Assembly: GCA_036873135.1 (NCBI GenBank)
Contig: JAPTYO010000013.1
Coordinates: forward strand, 21,759,901 to 21,823,900
Reading direction: 5' to 3'
From: Clarkia xantiana subsp. parviflora
Lineage: Eukaryota > Streptophyta > Magnoliopsida > Myrtales > Onagraceae
Length of the DNA: 64,000 nucleotides
This document shows, piece after piece, positions 33,499 through 45,576 of the stretch (positions are counted from its first letter, which is position 1; each line of letters begins with the position of its first letter). Made by a program: the position numbers and the translations under genes. The notes beneath the pieces are model-generated. The model had not been told where the DNA came from and made no database searches. It saw only the letters and a program-made list of their open reading frames with translations.

Positions 33499-34114
33499 TG
33501 ATTTATATACACCCAATTGGACCTCACCCAGGCTCAAACACGGTCGCCCCGCCGACCTCAAGGTAAGTCCATTTATTTCTAATGGTACGCGCTATTCCGG
33601 TTGCCACGGGAAATTCCGGAGCAACCAGACGATCTTGTCCGGTTGTACCGGGTTTGTCCGGAGCAACCGGACATATCTGGTTGCCAAGTAACCGGACATG
33701 TCCGGTGACAATGGGACCGACGCGTCCCGCGCCGGCCCCCGATCCCTGGGTACCGACACCCGGGGCATGTGAATACCCGATTATCTTAATCTCTGTGCGG
33801 GCCCCACTCAAAATGTGGGCCCCTCCGATGTCTGGATCCAAAACTCTATAAATAGGGGCATAGGTCCTTCATTTCCAACTTAATCTCGGATTAGACACCG
33901 GAGCTCTGACTTCTCTCTACATTTTATCTCTCTAGAATTACTGTCTGACTTAGGCATCGGAGAGGGTTCGCCAGAGACACCCCCCATCTCTGGCACTGCC
34001 ATTTGAGCAGGTCCGCCAGGCACGGAGTTGGATCCACCGTAACACGAAGATTGAAGGGGCATGACTCGACGCAAGGCCGCCAAGATCGGACCCGGACGAG
34101 CTTGTTCCATCGCA
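33499..34114 (+). repeat. 3' LTR of Tat-3 (candidate)
   Basis: It probably starts TGATTTATATAC after the polypurine tract and ends CCATCGCA. It contains a good TATA box, CTCTATAAATAGGGGC (33845-33860), and a downstream GCTCTGACTTCTCTCT block also present in the Tat-2 LTR at 55150, which supports a Tat-type LTR on the plus strand. Upstream lies a CCGG-rich zone with several GTTGYYCGGA words (33590-33710). With no 5' partner in the window, both ends are inferred. Confidence 0.6.
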
Positions 34115-34993
34115 TAGTGTATGTCTCATCATTATGTTTTCTACCTAAAATCTTTTGGAGTATCAAAATTAAAAATTATACTTTTGGAAAATGTATGACC
34201 ACTTTAGTATCTACTCCACTTCTTATTGATTCTATTAGTTCAGCTGTGTAGTTACATAAACCGATATTTATTAGCTGTGTAGGACCCACATTTACGTAAT
34301 CTTTACGTAATACCACTGTGGATGCTCTAACTCATTCAACTTTTATATTCGCTTTATTGGCGAGTCTACAGTGATGTTGTGTCAACTGGGCTACCACTAA
34401 TCCGGAGAATTCATACCTATAATAATAAGAATCTATCCTATATACAAATTTATCAATTCTTTATTATAATATCACTTTAGTATTCATAAATATAAACTAT
34501 ATATATATACAAAGCTACGCGTGTGTAACGCACGTGAAAAAAAATTCTAGTAATAATATAAACTAAAAAATAAAATACTATTTACATTCCTATAGTTGAG
34601 CTACCAAAATTTCACTTCATACATATATAGAAGTAAACTAGTAAATTGTATCTGACATTATGGACAAGTAAATTTGGGTTAATTACTTATTTATTTATAT
34701 TTTTCAATTTTTCGCTCAATAGTGCGGTGAAAAACTAATAGCCGTAATTTTTCGCAACATTTATGACTAGCCGTATTTTTATGGTTTGGTACTATTATGG
34801 TAATAAGTTTTATACATATAATATCTCCGGTCGGGTCCAATGATATTTTTTTATCTGTCTTAATAATTCACTAAAACACATATTAATTCAAAATCATACT
34901 ATATATATTACTAATACATATATAGATACACATATAACTGAATGAACTACTCAACATAGTTTAGTTTCTTTTTGTAGCATAGTTCGCATGCAA
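34115..34993 (+). other. AT-rich spacer with a partial Tourist-like MITE end
   Basis: Mostly AT-rich low-copy-looking sequence with no gene. At 34277-34327 the plus strand matches, in reverse complement, the terminal ~50 bases of the MITE at 47614-48030, ending GTGGATGCTC and followed by TAA. The other end of this MITE copy is not recognisable, so it is a truncated copy. Confidence 0.6.
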
Positions 34994-35040
34994 GGTTTAG
35001 TGGTGTACTGAAAGACTCCGGTTCGAACTGGGTCGAATCA
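34994..35040 (+). pseudogene. tRNA-Val relic lacking the anticodon arm
   Basis: GGTTTAGTGGTGTA is joined directly to CTGAAAGACTCCGGTTCGAA, ending GGGTCGAATCA. This matches both halves of the tRNA-Val(AAC)-like sequence at 51835-51908 with about 27 central bases missing. The T-arm with its GGTTCGAAC B box is preserved here, though it is mutated in the other copy. It sits in the same order upstream of a PP2C copy, in opposite orientation. Confidence 0.65.
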
Positions 35041-35099
35041 TTTGCTTTGTTTGGATTTTTTTTAAAGGCTCACATACTACTGAAAAAAAAATAGGAGAG

Positions 35100-36217
35100 A
35101 TTGCAGAAAATCATATGTGGCTATCCCGCATTAGCTTATTTTACTTGGCTATGCGCAAGTATATAAAACGGTTGCATTATTCTCTTTCTACTACACGTGC
35201 TCATCTCGGTGTGTATGCACATTTATCTTTTATTACTGAAAAATGGTATTGCCCCTTAAGTTTGACTAACATTTTTCTCCTCTAAACCTTTTAAATAGTT
35301 TTTATATGGGTGAGAATTTGAAATAATCTCATTAAATAATAAAAGGTAAGTATTAATATATTTAGTGTCATTTATATGTTTTCGTTATCATCATAAATTT
35401 TCATTTTTTACTCAAATAATATCATCGTTACATTTATTCTCAAATATAAATTGTCATATGGCATGAGAAACCGTCACTATTTTTATATCAATAATTTCAC
35501 TCTACGAAAGACGTCACTGGAGGTTTGCAATGACGATGAAAAAGAATGTATACTACAAAATCATCGACGAGCAGTAGCAGAGGATGGAGAAATTCTTGAG
35601 AACAACGGACACCACCTACGCCGTAAAATGCACTCGCAATGCGCGGCTGATCAGGTGCCATAGAATCAGTGGACGTGGGCTGGGGACGCCAACTCAGAAG
35701 TGGCGCTCTACGGGAAAATGTTGGTGATCGTTAGGCATCACTTGATGGAGGACACCTTCGATGACCAACCGTAATTTTGCTGGCTGAATATTTCGCATGG
35801 CCAACCTATACACTTCTTCAGACTGTTTGATGGCCACAGCAGTGCTCATGTATAGTCCACCATTAAAAAAAAAACTATGAATTTCGTGTGTAAATTGTGG
35901 CGGCGTGTTGTTTGCAGGTGCATGAGTTTGTGAAAAAGGAGCTGATGTGTGTGGTGAACAGGCCAGAGAGTGGGAAAGGGAAGAAGGACCAATAGAGAGC
36001 AGCGATGGGGAATACTTTCTTGAAGTCGGACCATATGGCGATGGAGATCAGCATTTATGGAGACGATCGCTGAGTGTGACAGCTGCTGGCACATCGAGGT
36101 GTTCCACGACGCTTATGGCGGTCCTGACGCTGGAACACATCGTGATTTCAACTGCCGGAACTCACGCGTCGTCCTGTGTAGAGGCGGGAGAGCATTTTCT
36201 TTGTCCCGCAATCACAA
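35100..36217 (+). pseudogene. PP2C pseudogene, exons 1-2 with promoter (copy 2)
   Basis: From 35640 the plus strand encodes a degenerate first exon ending NISHGQPIHFFRLFDGHSSA (about 35795-35852), where the intact metal-binding motif is DGHGG. A short intron follows (GT at about 35856, TTTGCAG before 35918), then exon 2 with HEFVKKELM and the region matching ALLTPEKIV...VVLCRGGRA. Stops (for example after DQVP) and frameshifts abolish coding. The sequence upstream (35100-35450) matches, reverse-complemented, the region upstream of the PP2C gene at 51026, so promoter and gene were copied together. Confidence 0.8.
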
Positions 36218-37169
36218 TACAAGATCAATATGATATAAAATTTTGCTCCAAAAGATACTGACTGAGAGATAATAAAATCATTGTTTGAGCATTTACTCAG
36301 TTATCTTTAAGGTTGAAGCACATAAGTAATTTCTATAGTAACAACAAGCAACACCCCATCTTTTGATCCAATTATACAACCATCTATTTTCTAATTTCAT
36401 ATATTTAGTTCATATGAAATCAGAATTAAATGATTTACTATACCATTCAACACGATGTCGGAAATTTTTTTCAATAAGCTATATATCATATTTGTAATCT
36501 TATAAAGCTATAATAAATCTTTGTGAACCATCGCAAGATGAAGTAGCAATTCATGTGTTTCATATCACATAATCGGATTAGTGATCTTTATAGCATGCAT
36601 GGCGATCTGCCGTGAAAAAAAATAAAAAATAAAAATTGGGAAGATAAACCTTGTGATCGCGAGATAGAGAAATCGCTCTCCTGCCTCTGCATAGAACGAC
36701 ACATGAACTTCCGCGGTTGGAAATTACGATGTGTTCCGGCATCAGAACCGCCATGTGAATCCGGCGTGGATGTGTCGGCAGCCACCGCACTCAGTGATCG
36801 CACTCCCGCAAATGCAGATCTCTATCTCCACTTGATTCATCCTCAAGAAAGGAGCCCTCACGTTGCACTTCATTGCCCATTCTTCTCTTCCCCCACTCTC
36901 TGTCGCGTTCTCCACACGCATTAGCTCATTTCTCAGTAAATCATGCATCTTCAGACTACACACCGCCGCAATCTACACATGCAAACCGCCGATTAATTTT
37001 CCAAAACCCTATTTTTTTTGTAAAAACAAAAAAAGTAGCAATTTTTTTTATTCTTTTAAAACTGCGGACTATACATGAGCGTCGCCGTGAGCATAAAACT
37101 CTCCGAGGAAGTGGATAGGTTGGCCGTGCGAAACAAAGTTAGGCAAAATTCCGACCATACATCGATTTT
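36218..37169 (-). pseudogene. PP2C pseudogene, exon 1 end and exon 2 (copy 3), cut by copia D
   Basis: On the minus strand, 37169-37075 reads the end of exon 1 (SHGQPIHFLGEFYAHGDAHV; the DGHGG motif is lost), followed by an intron, then exon 2 from about 36985 to 36650 with DLLRNELMRVENATE, FLRMNQVEIEICICGSAITE and AISLSRDHK. Intron 2-like sequence (ACAAGATCAATATGATAT and TATAGTAACAACAAGCAAC) continues to 36218. Copies 2 and 3 therefore meet tail to tail. The 5' part of exon 1 is missing because the copia D LTR starts at 37170. Confidence 0.8.
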
Positions 37170-38894
37170 TGTTAGATTACGGGGAGTAATCACTACGGAA
37201 ACTAAATCATGGTACATGCTAGTAGTCGAATTACGCAGCGCAAGAATTACACATACCTCTACAGTTATCCGTAGACCCAATATCTTCGCAGGAGGGAGTT
37301 CACGATCCTCCGGTCGGCACCCGTAGGGGTTCTTGTGATGGAAGCCCTACGTGGTATATTCTCCACAGCAAAGCCTCTAATCGATTCTTGGCAAGGGACA
37401 GATCTCCGAAGTGTTTGCTCGAAGGAAAATTGGCACACCCTTGGTAATGATGTATGGTGCGGCCGAATGTGGTGTTTCTGGGGGGAAGGGTTTTCTCTCA
37501 AATCACCACTTAAAGGGAATTGTGATTAACCCTAATAAAACCCCTAACTACCTATATATATATATAGGATGAGTAAAGTGGACAAAATTCCACTTTACCA
37601 CCTCCTAAGTTTCGGCCGGCCATCTAGTATAGGGAGGCCCAATTTCGGGCCTCTCATGTCAATTGGGATTTGGGTCTGGCCCAATGTCCTAAAGTGACAT
37701 ATACCCAATTTACTTAGGTAACTTATACATATAATGGGCTACCATTTACGGCGCCCATCACCATATGCTTACAGCTCCCACTCGCCGGAATGGGAAGGTG
37801 CATGTTAATGTATTGTCGTCCAAATCTGCATCAACATTTCACTCCTTCGATCTGGTCCTTGCTTCCGAACAGTTCTTACGAGGTTTGCCGTGCGGCCGGC
37901 GGACACGACGGGCATCGTGTTACTCATATGTTAGGAGTGTTGTAGCGCCCGCGGAACGCTGATTCCCTTTTCTCCAATCAACCTGTTATAAAAAACATTT
38001 ATATAGTGTTGCGTTGTATCCTAGGTCAACTGATAATTCTCTATTTGCCTAGTTTTCACTTAGGAACACTTCTCCAAGGCATTCGTACAAGTATTCACAA
38101 CCTTCAACTAATATCCGGTTGGTGGTCACCTTAGTGAATACAAGAGTCGGTGAATTACAGGTGAACTTGACCATCCCCATCGCCTATACCCTTAGTCAAA
38201 CCCAATTGGTTTCCAAATACGTGGTCACTCGGCCTTTTTGTTCAGCACTACGCTCGTACACCGGGAAGCGACCATTGAGCCTGACCTTAGGTATGAGTTC
38301 TGAGTCCATGAGGATACTTCGGGTGCCTCTTCATAAGGCTCCCGTGATCAATCACACGCTCGAGGTGAATAAGTTTGCGCCCGCCAGAATCCCGAGAATT
38401 CCTTTCCTAGCACAACCGAGCTGTGACCCCGTGGTCGAACGTGGCACGCGTAGTATGAAGCATGCGTCGATAGCATACCTGAACGTTTAAGTTCAAAGGA
38501 ATGGGATATGTCAAATCAAGCTATGACAGATTTTCATCTAGCCCAGAATGTGGAATAATAACGAACGAAGTTCATCACGGCGATCTGCAAAACGAAGATC
38601 ATGTCGAGTATCTTCGACACTAGATGATCATTTTGCGTAATCAAGTTTATCCCCCTGATTCTTAGCCAACCTTGCTTGGTAAGAGGCCTCCCTCCACCGC
38701 AAGACGACCGTACCTGTGTGACGAGGTAAGGCCCACATTCGACATAGTTTTGACTGAGGATTGTGTCCTTCTACGTCTTAGTTTATAGGCAAAAAATTTG
38801 ATGTAATCAAAACATTATGACGTCGATAGGTTATAAACTCAATTGAAATTATTTCGTCTAAAAAACGTAACTTCCAATTATCAAAATGTTATCA
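37170..38894 (-). repeat. 3' LTR of copia D (~1.73 kb)
   Basis: It opens TGTTAGATTACGGGGAG inside a PP2C exon relic and closes at TTATCA, beside the copia RNase H end. It is the most complete family LTR on this strand. The reversed promoter zone has CTATATATATATATAGG near 37553. Blocks shared with other copies include GGCGCCCATCACCATATGCT (37750) and CACAACCGAGCTGTGACCCC (38410). Confidence 0.9.
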
Positions 38895-41145
38895 CAGATA
38901 CATTCCATATTTAAACCATACGCAATCCAAGAAGTTTACATTCTTTTCGAATATCTCACTTCGTAGTGGTTTAGTTAATGGGTCCGCAATCATATTATCA
39001 GTGGACAAGTATTCCATAGTGATTATATTGTCTTCTACCATAGATTTAGCATAAAATTATTTCACATCAATGTGTTTGGTCCTACTATGGTACTTCAGAT
39101 TCTTTACTGCCGCAATGGCTGCTTGACTGTCAGAGAAGACCTTCACAGGTTTACTCCCGACGTCACCATATAGCAGCGCAGTAAGAAGCCTTTTCAGCCA
39201 GACCGCTTCCTGTGCGTTCTTAGAGAGAGAGCTACGAATTTCAATTCCATTGTTGACAGTGCGACACAAGTTTGCTTCTTGCTCATCCATGAAATGGCGG
39301 CATTAGCATGGAGAAACACTCCTCCTGTGGTGGACTTACGATCATCTGGATCGCCACCATGGTCGGCGTCACTGTAACCGGTCAATTCTAACTTCCCGCC
39401 CTCATAGCACAGTGCGTAGCCGGCAGTACCTTCAAGATAACGAATTATTCGTTTTACAGCCTTTAAATGTTGATAGCCAGGATCTGATTGGAAACATGCT
39501 ACTAGGCCCACGGCGTAACAGATATCCGGACGGGTGCATTGCATGACGTACATTAAACTACCAATCGTGCTTAAATACTATGCACCCTTCATCTATTCAC
39601 GCTCTGACAAGTTCTTGGGGCCGTCACGTTTTGGCAGTGCGCACCCAAACACCACCGGCGTATCCACGGGTTTGGCATCCTGTAATCAGAACCTTTTCAA
39701 CAGCTTGTTGATATAGGCTTCTTGAGACAGACATAATTTATGGGTAACCCGATCTCTAGCAATCTTAATGCCCAAGATGTACGTGGCCTCTCCCATGTCT
39801 TTCATCTCAAATACAGGTGCTAACCAGGACTTTGACTTATTCATGAAACTCACGTCATTTGCAGCAGTGAGTATGTCGTCCACGTATAAGGTTAAGATGA
39901 CATACTTAGACCCGAAGATCTTATAATACACGCACGGATCCTCGTGAAGATTCACGAATCCGTTTCCTACCATTGCCGTGACGACTGTTTAAGACCGTAG
40001 ATGGACCTTTGGAGTTTACAAACTTTACGTTCGTTACCAGGAGTAATGAAACCCTCCGGCTGCTCCATGTAGATCTCTTCCTCCAGGTTTCCGTGGAGGA
40101 ATGCGGTCTTAACATCCTTTTGGTGCAGCTCGAGATCGAGACTTGTGACCAGGACCATAAATGGCCCTAACCGTGGTTTTACGCACAGTCAGTGAGTTTG
40201 TTTTGTCAAAGTCCACTCTGTGAAATTGGGTAAGTCCTTTCGCAATTAGTCGGTTTATCCGACCTTTTCCATCATCGGTGAGCCTTCTTTCAGGGCTCAC
40301 CTTATCCTTGTGCCCCTGTGGTTAGCAGGTAAATCAAGTATAGACTACAATGGCTTTCATTTAAGGCGATCTCTCTCTTTTATTATTTTCCTCCATTTCT
40401 CCACCTGAGGTCTTTCCAATGCTTGTCAACAGTTTTTAGAGTTAGGTTTCACCCTACTCAATGGGACACTTCTTGGAGAAGTTAGATGCCTTTGACCTTC
40501 GTCTAGGCTTGTTTATCCCATCTTGAGTCTGAACGTCTTTCCCACTCGGAACAATGCCTCTTATCGGAGCGTCACTTCCATTGGGAATTATTCTCCCACT
40601 CAGAACAATGCTTCTTATCGGAGCATCGTTTCTATTGGGAACATGAGCAGTGCTAGAACCTTGACCTACAACTTTCCTTTGACAACCTCTTGGTCTTGGG
40701 GTTTCACTTTTGAGATGAATTCCTTGATCACTAGGATCTGGAACCAAGTATGGTCGGTTCACTCCCACAGTAAACAATCGGTAGTTTAGGTAATTGTGTC
40801 ATTCCTGGTTAAGCAATCTGACCATCAGGTTCAACTTGATTCGTCTCAACAGCAACAGTGATTACGTGTGGTAGGGTTTATTCCTCCCACTGGATTTATT
40901 ATGAAAATGTTCCCATTCTCATTTACCATGTCATTCACTTGAGTTTCTGGTTTCAAGTCTCTCACACTCGAATTAAGTGGGACCTTATTGTCAGTGATAT
41001 CCTGCTCCGTTTTGATCAAGACTACGTTATTTTGAAACTGTCCATGCATCGGAAAATTCGTCCTCTTAGTGATGTAATGCCTCATGTTCGACCAAGGCAC
41101 CATTTACCCCAAGCTTTAAACATGTATTTTCTAAGAGTAGGAATT
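38895..41145 (-). pseudogene. Copia D reverse transcriptase-RNase H and linker
   Basis: On the minus strand: linker with VNDMVNENGNIFIINPVGG (about 40920-40980) and an Asn/Ser/Pro-rich repeat (40530-40700); RT pieces [20 protein letters not shown] (about 40060-40120) and LTLYVDDILTAANDVSF (about 39850-39900); RNase H pieces GYSDADHGGDPDDRKSTTGG (about 39320-39390), AISWMSKKQTCVALSTME and NLKYHSRTKHIDVK. The order and sequence match copia C, with several frameshifts and a stop upstream of RT. There is no integrase upstream, unlike C. Confidence 0.88.
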
Positions 41146-42244
41146 GAACTCTTTTCCTAAATACGTGTTTAATGCCCATTTTAATGTCGCATGATGATAT
41201 GATTTAACTCATCATCATCCTTTAGCTTCTAATGGCGGCGTGTCTTACCGATTCATTGGAACGCAGTTCTACATGTATGTGAATCATCTATCATCATCCC
41301 ATAGGGAACGTCTGATAGAGTGACTCCAACATTATGTATATAAATTGTGCTACTTGAAGTGTGTTATTTAATTTGAATGCCTAACCTGACTTATCGTTCA
41401 AGGAGTTTGGAAGGAAAATCGTTTAACCGACTTCATCCTTCTTCGTTTGCAAACTTATCTCGGAGGTTTTATCCCATCTCTGAACTGAGCATCTTAGGTT
41501 TTCACCTTGTGCGTCAGTTGATACTTTTACAAGGTCGTGGTGGCTCTGAAGCCTACTTCGTAAGGTTGTAAATGTTATCAATAAGTTATTTCCGAAGGAA
41601 TGCAAACGAAAAATTCAGCACTTCATTATTCAAACACTTCATCATTAAATTCGTATTTTGAAACGATGTGTTCCGTCTTTCGAGGTCCACTTGCGCAAGG
41701 CGCAATTTACTCTAGTTTTAACCCTTGGTTAAGTTGTTTCATTTCTGAATTTAATTTTAATTTAATTTGATCCATTCGATTTCAAATATGATCATCATTA
41801 CAGTTTATTTCATTCAATGGAGTATTAATAATAAAATAATATTTATAACCGGTTCGTTCCTAGAACTACGCAATCAATGGATTTTAATGGCATTTTGATT
41901 TTACTCAAACAATTAGATGTAGGATTATATGTATGGAGTTGTTTGATTCAGCTATTTCCAGTAGCCTTATTGCTTCAGTTTGATCACATTTCGGATCGAT
42001 CTTGTTTTCTAGCCGAGTCGATTAATCTTGATAAGTAGAACTCATTTCGAATCGAATTGTAACTGCTTTATTCAACAATTATGAAACAATAATAATAACC
42101 AAAAATTCATTCAAATAAAATGAACAGTAAGAGAAATGACCACAATGGCATAAATTCTAGATCATCCACAAAGCTTTAAGAGATAAAGGTAGAGTTTTGG
42201 AGGACATAAACGAGACATTATTGTACTTTTATCACTGGCGTTCA
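41146..42244 (-). other. Rearranged interior of copia D, integrase missing
   Basis: In copia C the equivalent interval carries integrase and protease. Here about 1.1 kb of sequence has no frame above 64 codons and no integrase or protease motif on either strand. Composition is AT-rich, with no match to the C interior that I can see. It is either a replaced segment or a very decayed one. Confidence 0.6.
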
Positions 42245-42879
42245 TCACACCGGATGTTCGTTTGAGGACCAAAATGATGATCCTGTTTCCTTTGCATCTC
42301 CCCTTGATCTCTTGCGGTGAAGCAGAGAAGAACCCTTTGGTTTCTTTTGTTTGTTTTCAAAAAACAGGACCGTGATAAACTGAATTGTTTCAATCAAGTA
42401 ACCAAGTCTGTCGTTGTCGGCTAACCATGAAAGAGGGTACCTCTGTGCAATACTGAGTATCTTTCCCAATTCGATATCTCGTTCGTAAGATCTGATGTGG
42501 GTTTTACACCTGCATCTTGGGAAATAAGGGCAACATACTCAAATAGCAATCTTCTGGCTTCAGCAGCCCTTCCTCCGCCGAAGCGGAGTCTAATGGCACA
42601 CCAAAGTTGAAAGGCACTTAAGTTGAGTTTGAAATCTTCTGCAACCTCTCTTTCCAAGGTTGCCAGTATCACCTTGCAAGCTCTCTGATCTTCAAGGCTC
42701 CTCACCTTATTTGGGTATGTAAGGACGCCTTGTTCATTCACCCATGTTCTGCCCTTATTCACATCAATACACTTGTGTACACTTTCAGCGAAAAGGAGAT
42801 CTCTCACATATTCACACCATGCATCCCAATTCATGCCATCCAGATTGCGAGGATCGTAAAAGCGAACCGACCCAGCCAT
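42245..42879 (-). pseudogene. Copia D gag (type 2, unrelated to copia C gag)
   Basis: The likely start is the ATG at 42877-42879: MAGSVRFYDPRNLDGMNWDA, followed by WCEYVRDLLFAESVHKCIDV, LEDQRACKVILATLEREVAE and LSAFQLWCAIRLRFGGGRAA. F-x-G-x-N-W-x-x-W followed by conserved Trp and Leu positions is typical of copia Gag N-terminal domains. The frame is open for about 150 codons and then shifts near 42450 into GKILSIAQRYPLSWLADNDR. No zinc knuckle is visible. The gag differs completely from that of copia C although LTR, leader and RT are shared. Confidence 0.7.
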
Positions 42880-42909
42880 GAAAACCTTAACACTTTGACA
42901 ATCAGGCAT

Positions 42910-45564
42910 AATCAGGGAGACAATAACATTTTGAGAAAGAATTTCATACATCAAATATCTATTAAGATGGAATCCGACAAATAATGATTCCTCAGTCATC
43001 TAAACCAACCGACCACCAGTAAACCAATAGAAGATGGCTGTGAAAGAGTTCACATTACCTTCGTCTTCTATCCAATAGACCAGTCTTTTAAAACGATTTT
43101 AATCGCAAATTACCGGAACAGGAATTTTAAAACAAGCATACCCGATCTTGTCTTTCCCAAGGCCCTTTTTATTTTGGAAAAATATTCTGATGAATTCACT
43201 CATGCATACATAATTCTACTATCCATGTAAATTATCATACGCCAGCAACATTCATCATACAAACCACACTCATGCTTACGCGTCATGCGTCTAATGTTCT
43301 GAGGAACTCATGCTTGCATATATAATTCAACTTGCAAGTAAATTATCAAATGCAACTACATCCTCAACATTCTAGCATACGTGTCAAACATTTATCATAC
43401 ACATCCATCATACACATTTGGCGACTGCTTTTCGATTTTAAAATAATTTTAAACATCAGGGGCTGATTTGCAATTCATGCTTATATTTAAGGGTTAACGG
43501 TACTTTTGATACAACATGTTTGACCGAATGTGGCTTTTAGTACTGAATGTTTAGTTTTGTATACTTTTGGTACCAAACGTTTGAAAAAATGTGGCTTTTG
43601 GTACATCCGTTAGTTGGCCGTTAGTTATGGCCGTTAAATGACATGTGCAAGTCACGTGATCGACTCTAAACTTTTAATTTTGTTCAGTTTAGTCCCTCAA
43701 ATATATTCCTAATTTTTATTTTGTTTAACTTAGTCATAACACTTCAAAACCGGACCCAATTAAACCAATCGAATTCAATTGACATAGCCCCATTTGGGTC
43801 AAATTTACCCAATTGGAGATAGGTCCCAGTTGAGTTCGATTTTGAAGCTTTAGGACTAAATTAAACAAAATAAAAGTTATGAATATATTTGAGGGACTAA
43901 ATTGAAAAAAATTAAAAGTTTAGAGTCGATCACGTGACTTGCACATGTCATTTAACGGCCAAAACTAACAGCCAACCAACGGATGTACCAAAAGCCACAT
44001 GTTTTCAAACGTTTGGTACAAAAAGTATACAAAACTAAACATCAAGTACTAAAAGCCATATTCGGTCAAACATGCTGTATCAAAAGTACCTTTAACCCAA
44101 TATTTAATCACGCAACATTCTAGACATGAATCCTATGCATTTCCAACTATCAAAGCATGTCTATCCTAGTGCGCATTCCATATATTTAACCAGGGGCTCC
44201 GCCCACAATATGCAATATCCAGCTAGCTTGACTCAGTCAAGACAACATTTCTAATCATGCATAAATATATATTGAATAATAAACAATTGCAATTCAGCCC
44301 ACCAATTTAACCAGTCCCAAAACATGTATCTCGGAGATCCATCCCCATAATTGAAACAAGGCACAAATGTTAGCAAACCTTGAGTCCTGTGTAGGCCTAT
44401 TAAGCTTCAAAACATTAGGATTTTAAAACTTGACCTCCCTAATTTAATTAAATTGAATTCGGTTTTAAAAATACGGTTCGTTTCAGTCAATTTCAGTCCG
44501 ATTTGGTCCGATTCGGTTCGGTCCAGAAAATCCGGTTCGGTTCGGTAAAATCCGGTTCGTTTCGGTCCAGTTTTAATTTTAAAATCTGGTTCGGTCCGAA
44601 CCGGTCCAATAAAAATAGGGTTCGGTTCAACACACAAAACCGGTTCGGTTAGATCCACTTAGTTACCCCGGTCCGACCCGACCCAATTAGGTCGAACCGA
44701 TTGAGAAAACCCGGTTCAATTTAAATTCGTCCCGGTTTGACATATTGGACCGGCCCAATAATTAAAATTTAAAAGGTTGGGCCGAAATGTTTACTTGTGG
44801 CCCAAGTAGGGTTTTAAAGTCCAAAAATATTTAACTTAGCCACCAAGTAACATTAAATATATAAAATAATTTCAAATATTAATAATATATATATAAATTT
44901 CGGACCTTATAAAAATATATATATTTATTGCTAAGATTCTATCTTTAAGATTAAATCAATCAAAAATATATATATGTAAATTTCGGCATACATCTATAAA
45001 TATATATATTATTTATTGTCAATATCTTAAATAGGGAAACATATATTAACAATATATTTTCTCAATCTTTTAGGTAACTAAAATCTATCAATAATATCTT
45101 TAACCTATTTAAATATTTAGATATATTGATAGTTATATATATTTCTATATATTAATGTGAATCTATCCTAATGTTCCCATTATAGATATATTGTTACCTA
45201 GTTTAAAATTAAAATATGGTAAACAATATTATTTTGTAATATGGCAGAAATTTTGTTTGCTTGGGGACCAAGAAATTAAAAAAAATTACCTTGTAATTTA
45301 CCTAAAATTTTCGGCACAAACAAGTAATTGGGAACACGTGGTCAAATTTTAATAAGATTATACAATTCAATGTTTGATTTTGATAAAAGTCATGTTGTTC
45401 TTGAAGATCATGAACATCGAATTAACTAAGAACATCATGAAAATTTCGGTTTCACCAACAACCCCAAAAATTTGAAAATTTAAAATTTTCTTTTAAAACT
45501 TTCGGTTTTCAATTTTAAATTTCAAGAACACCAATTTATCAAAATCATGAACTCCTAACACAGA
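42910..45564 (-). other. Leader of copia D (homologous to copia C leader)
   Basis: It matches 24152-26250 closely, starting AATCAGGGAGACAATAACAT at 42910, through the GGTTCGG-word zone at 44470-44720 and the AT-rich part, to the PBS. It contains an inserted foldback MITE (43491-44098) that copia C lacks. There is no coding sequence. Confidence 0.8.
43491..44098 (+). mobile_element. Foldback MITE (608 bp) with 9-bp target duplication
   Basis: The ends are GGGTTAACGGTACTTTTGAT and its near-exact inverse ATCAAAAGTACCTTTAACCC; the arms pair over roughly 280 bases around a small AT-rich centre. Flanks are TATATTTAA (43482-43490) and AATATTTAA (44099-44107), 8 of 9 identical. Copia C has an uninterrupted TATATTCAG-TTACGC at the homologous place (near 24725). 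A 9-bp duplication with long terminal inverted repeats points to the Mutator-like superfamily. No transposase is present. Terminal and internal motifs relate it to the MITE at 19026. Confidence 0.85.
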
Positions 45565-45575
45565 CTCTGATACCA
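45565..45575 (-). other. Primer-binding site of copia D
   Basis: TGGTATCAGAG on the minus strand next to the 5' LTR end, identical to the copia C site and of the initiator tRNA-Met type. Confidence 0.9.
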
Positions 45576-45576
45576 C

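Noticed and set aside
13995..34114. Tat-1 and Tat-3 as the two ends of a single element split by copia C
   Set aside because: The 5' LTR at 13995-14795 and the 3' LTR at 33499-34114 do not look alike around their TATA boxes, so they are treated as different elements; a full alignment of the two LTRs would settle it.
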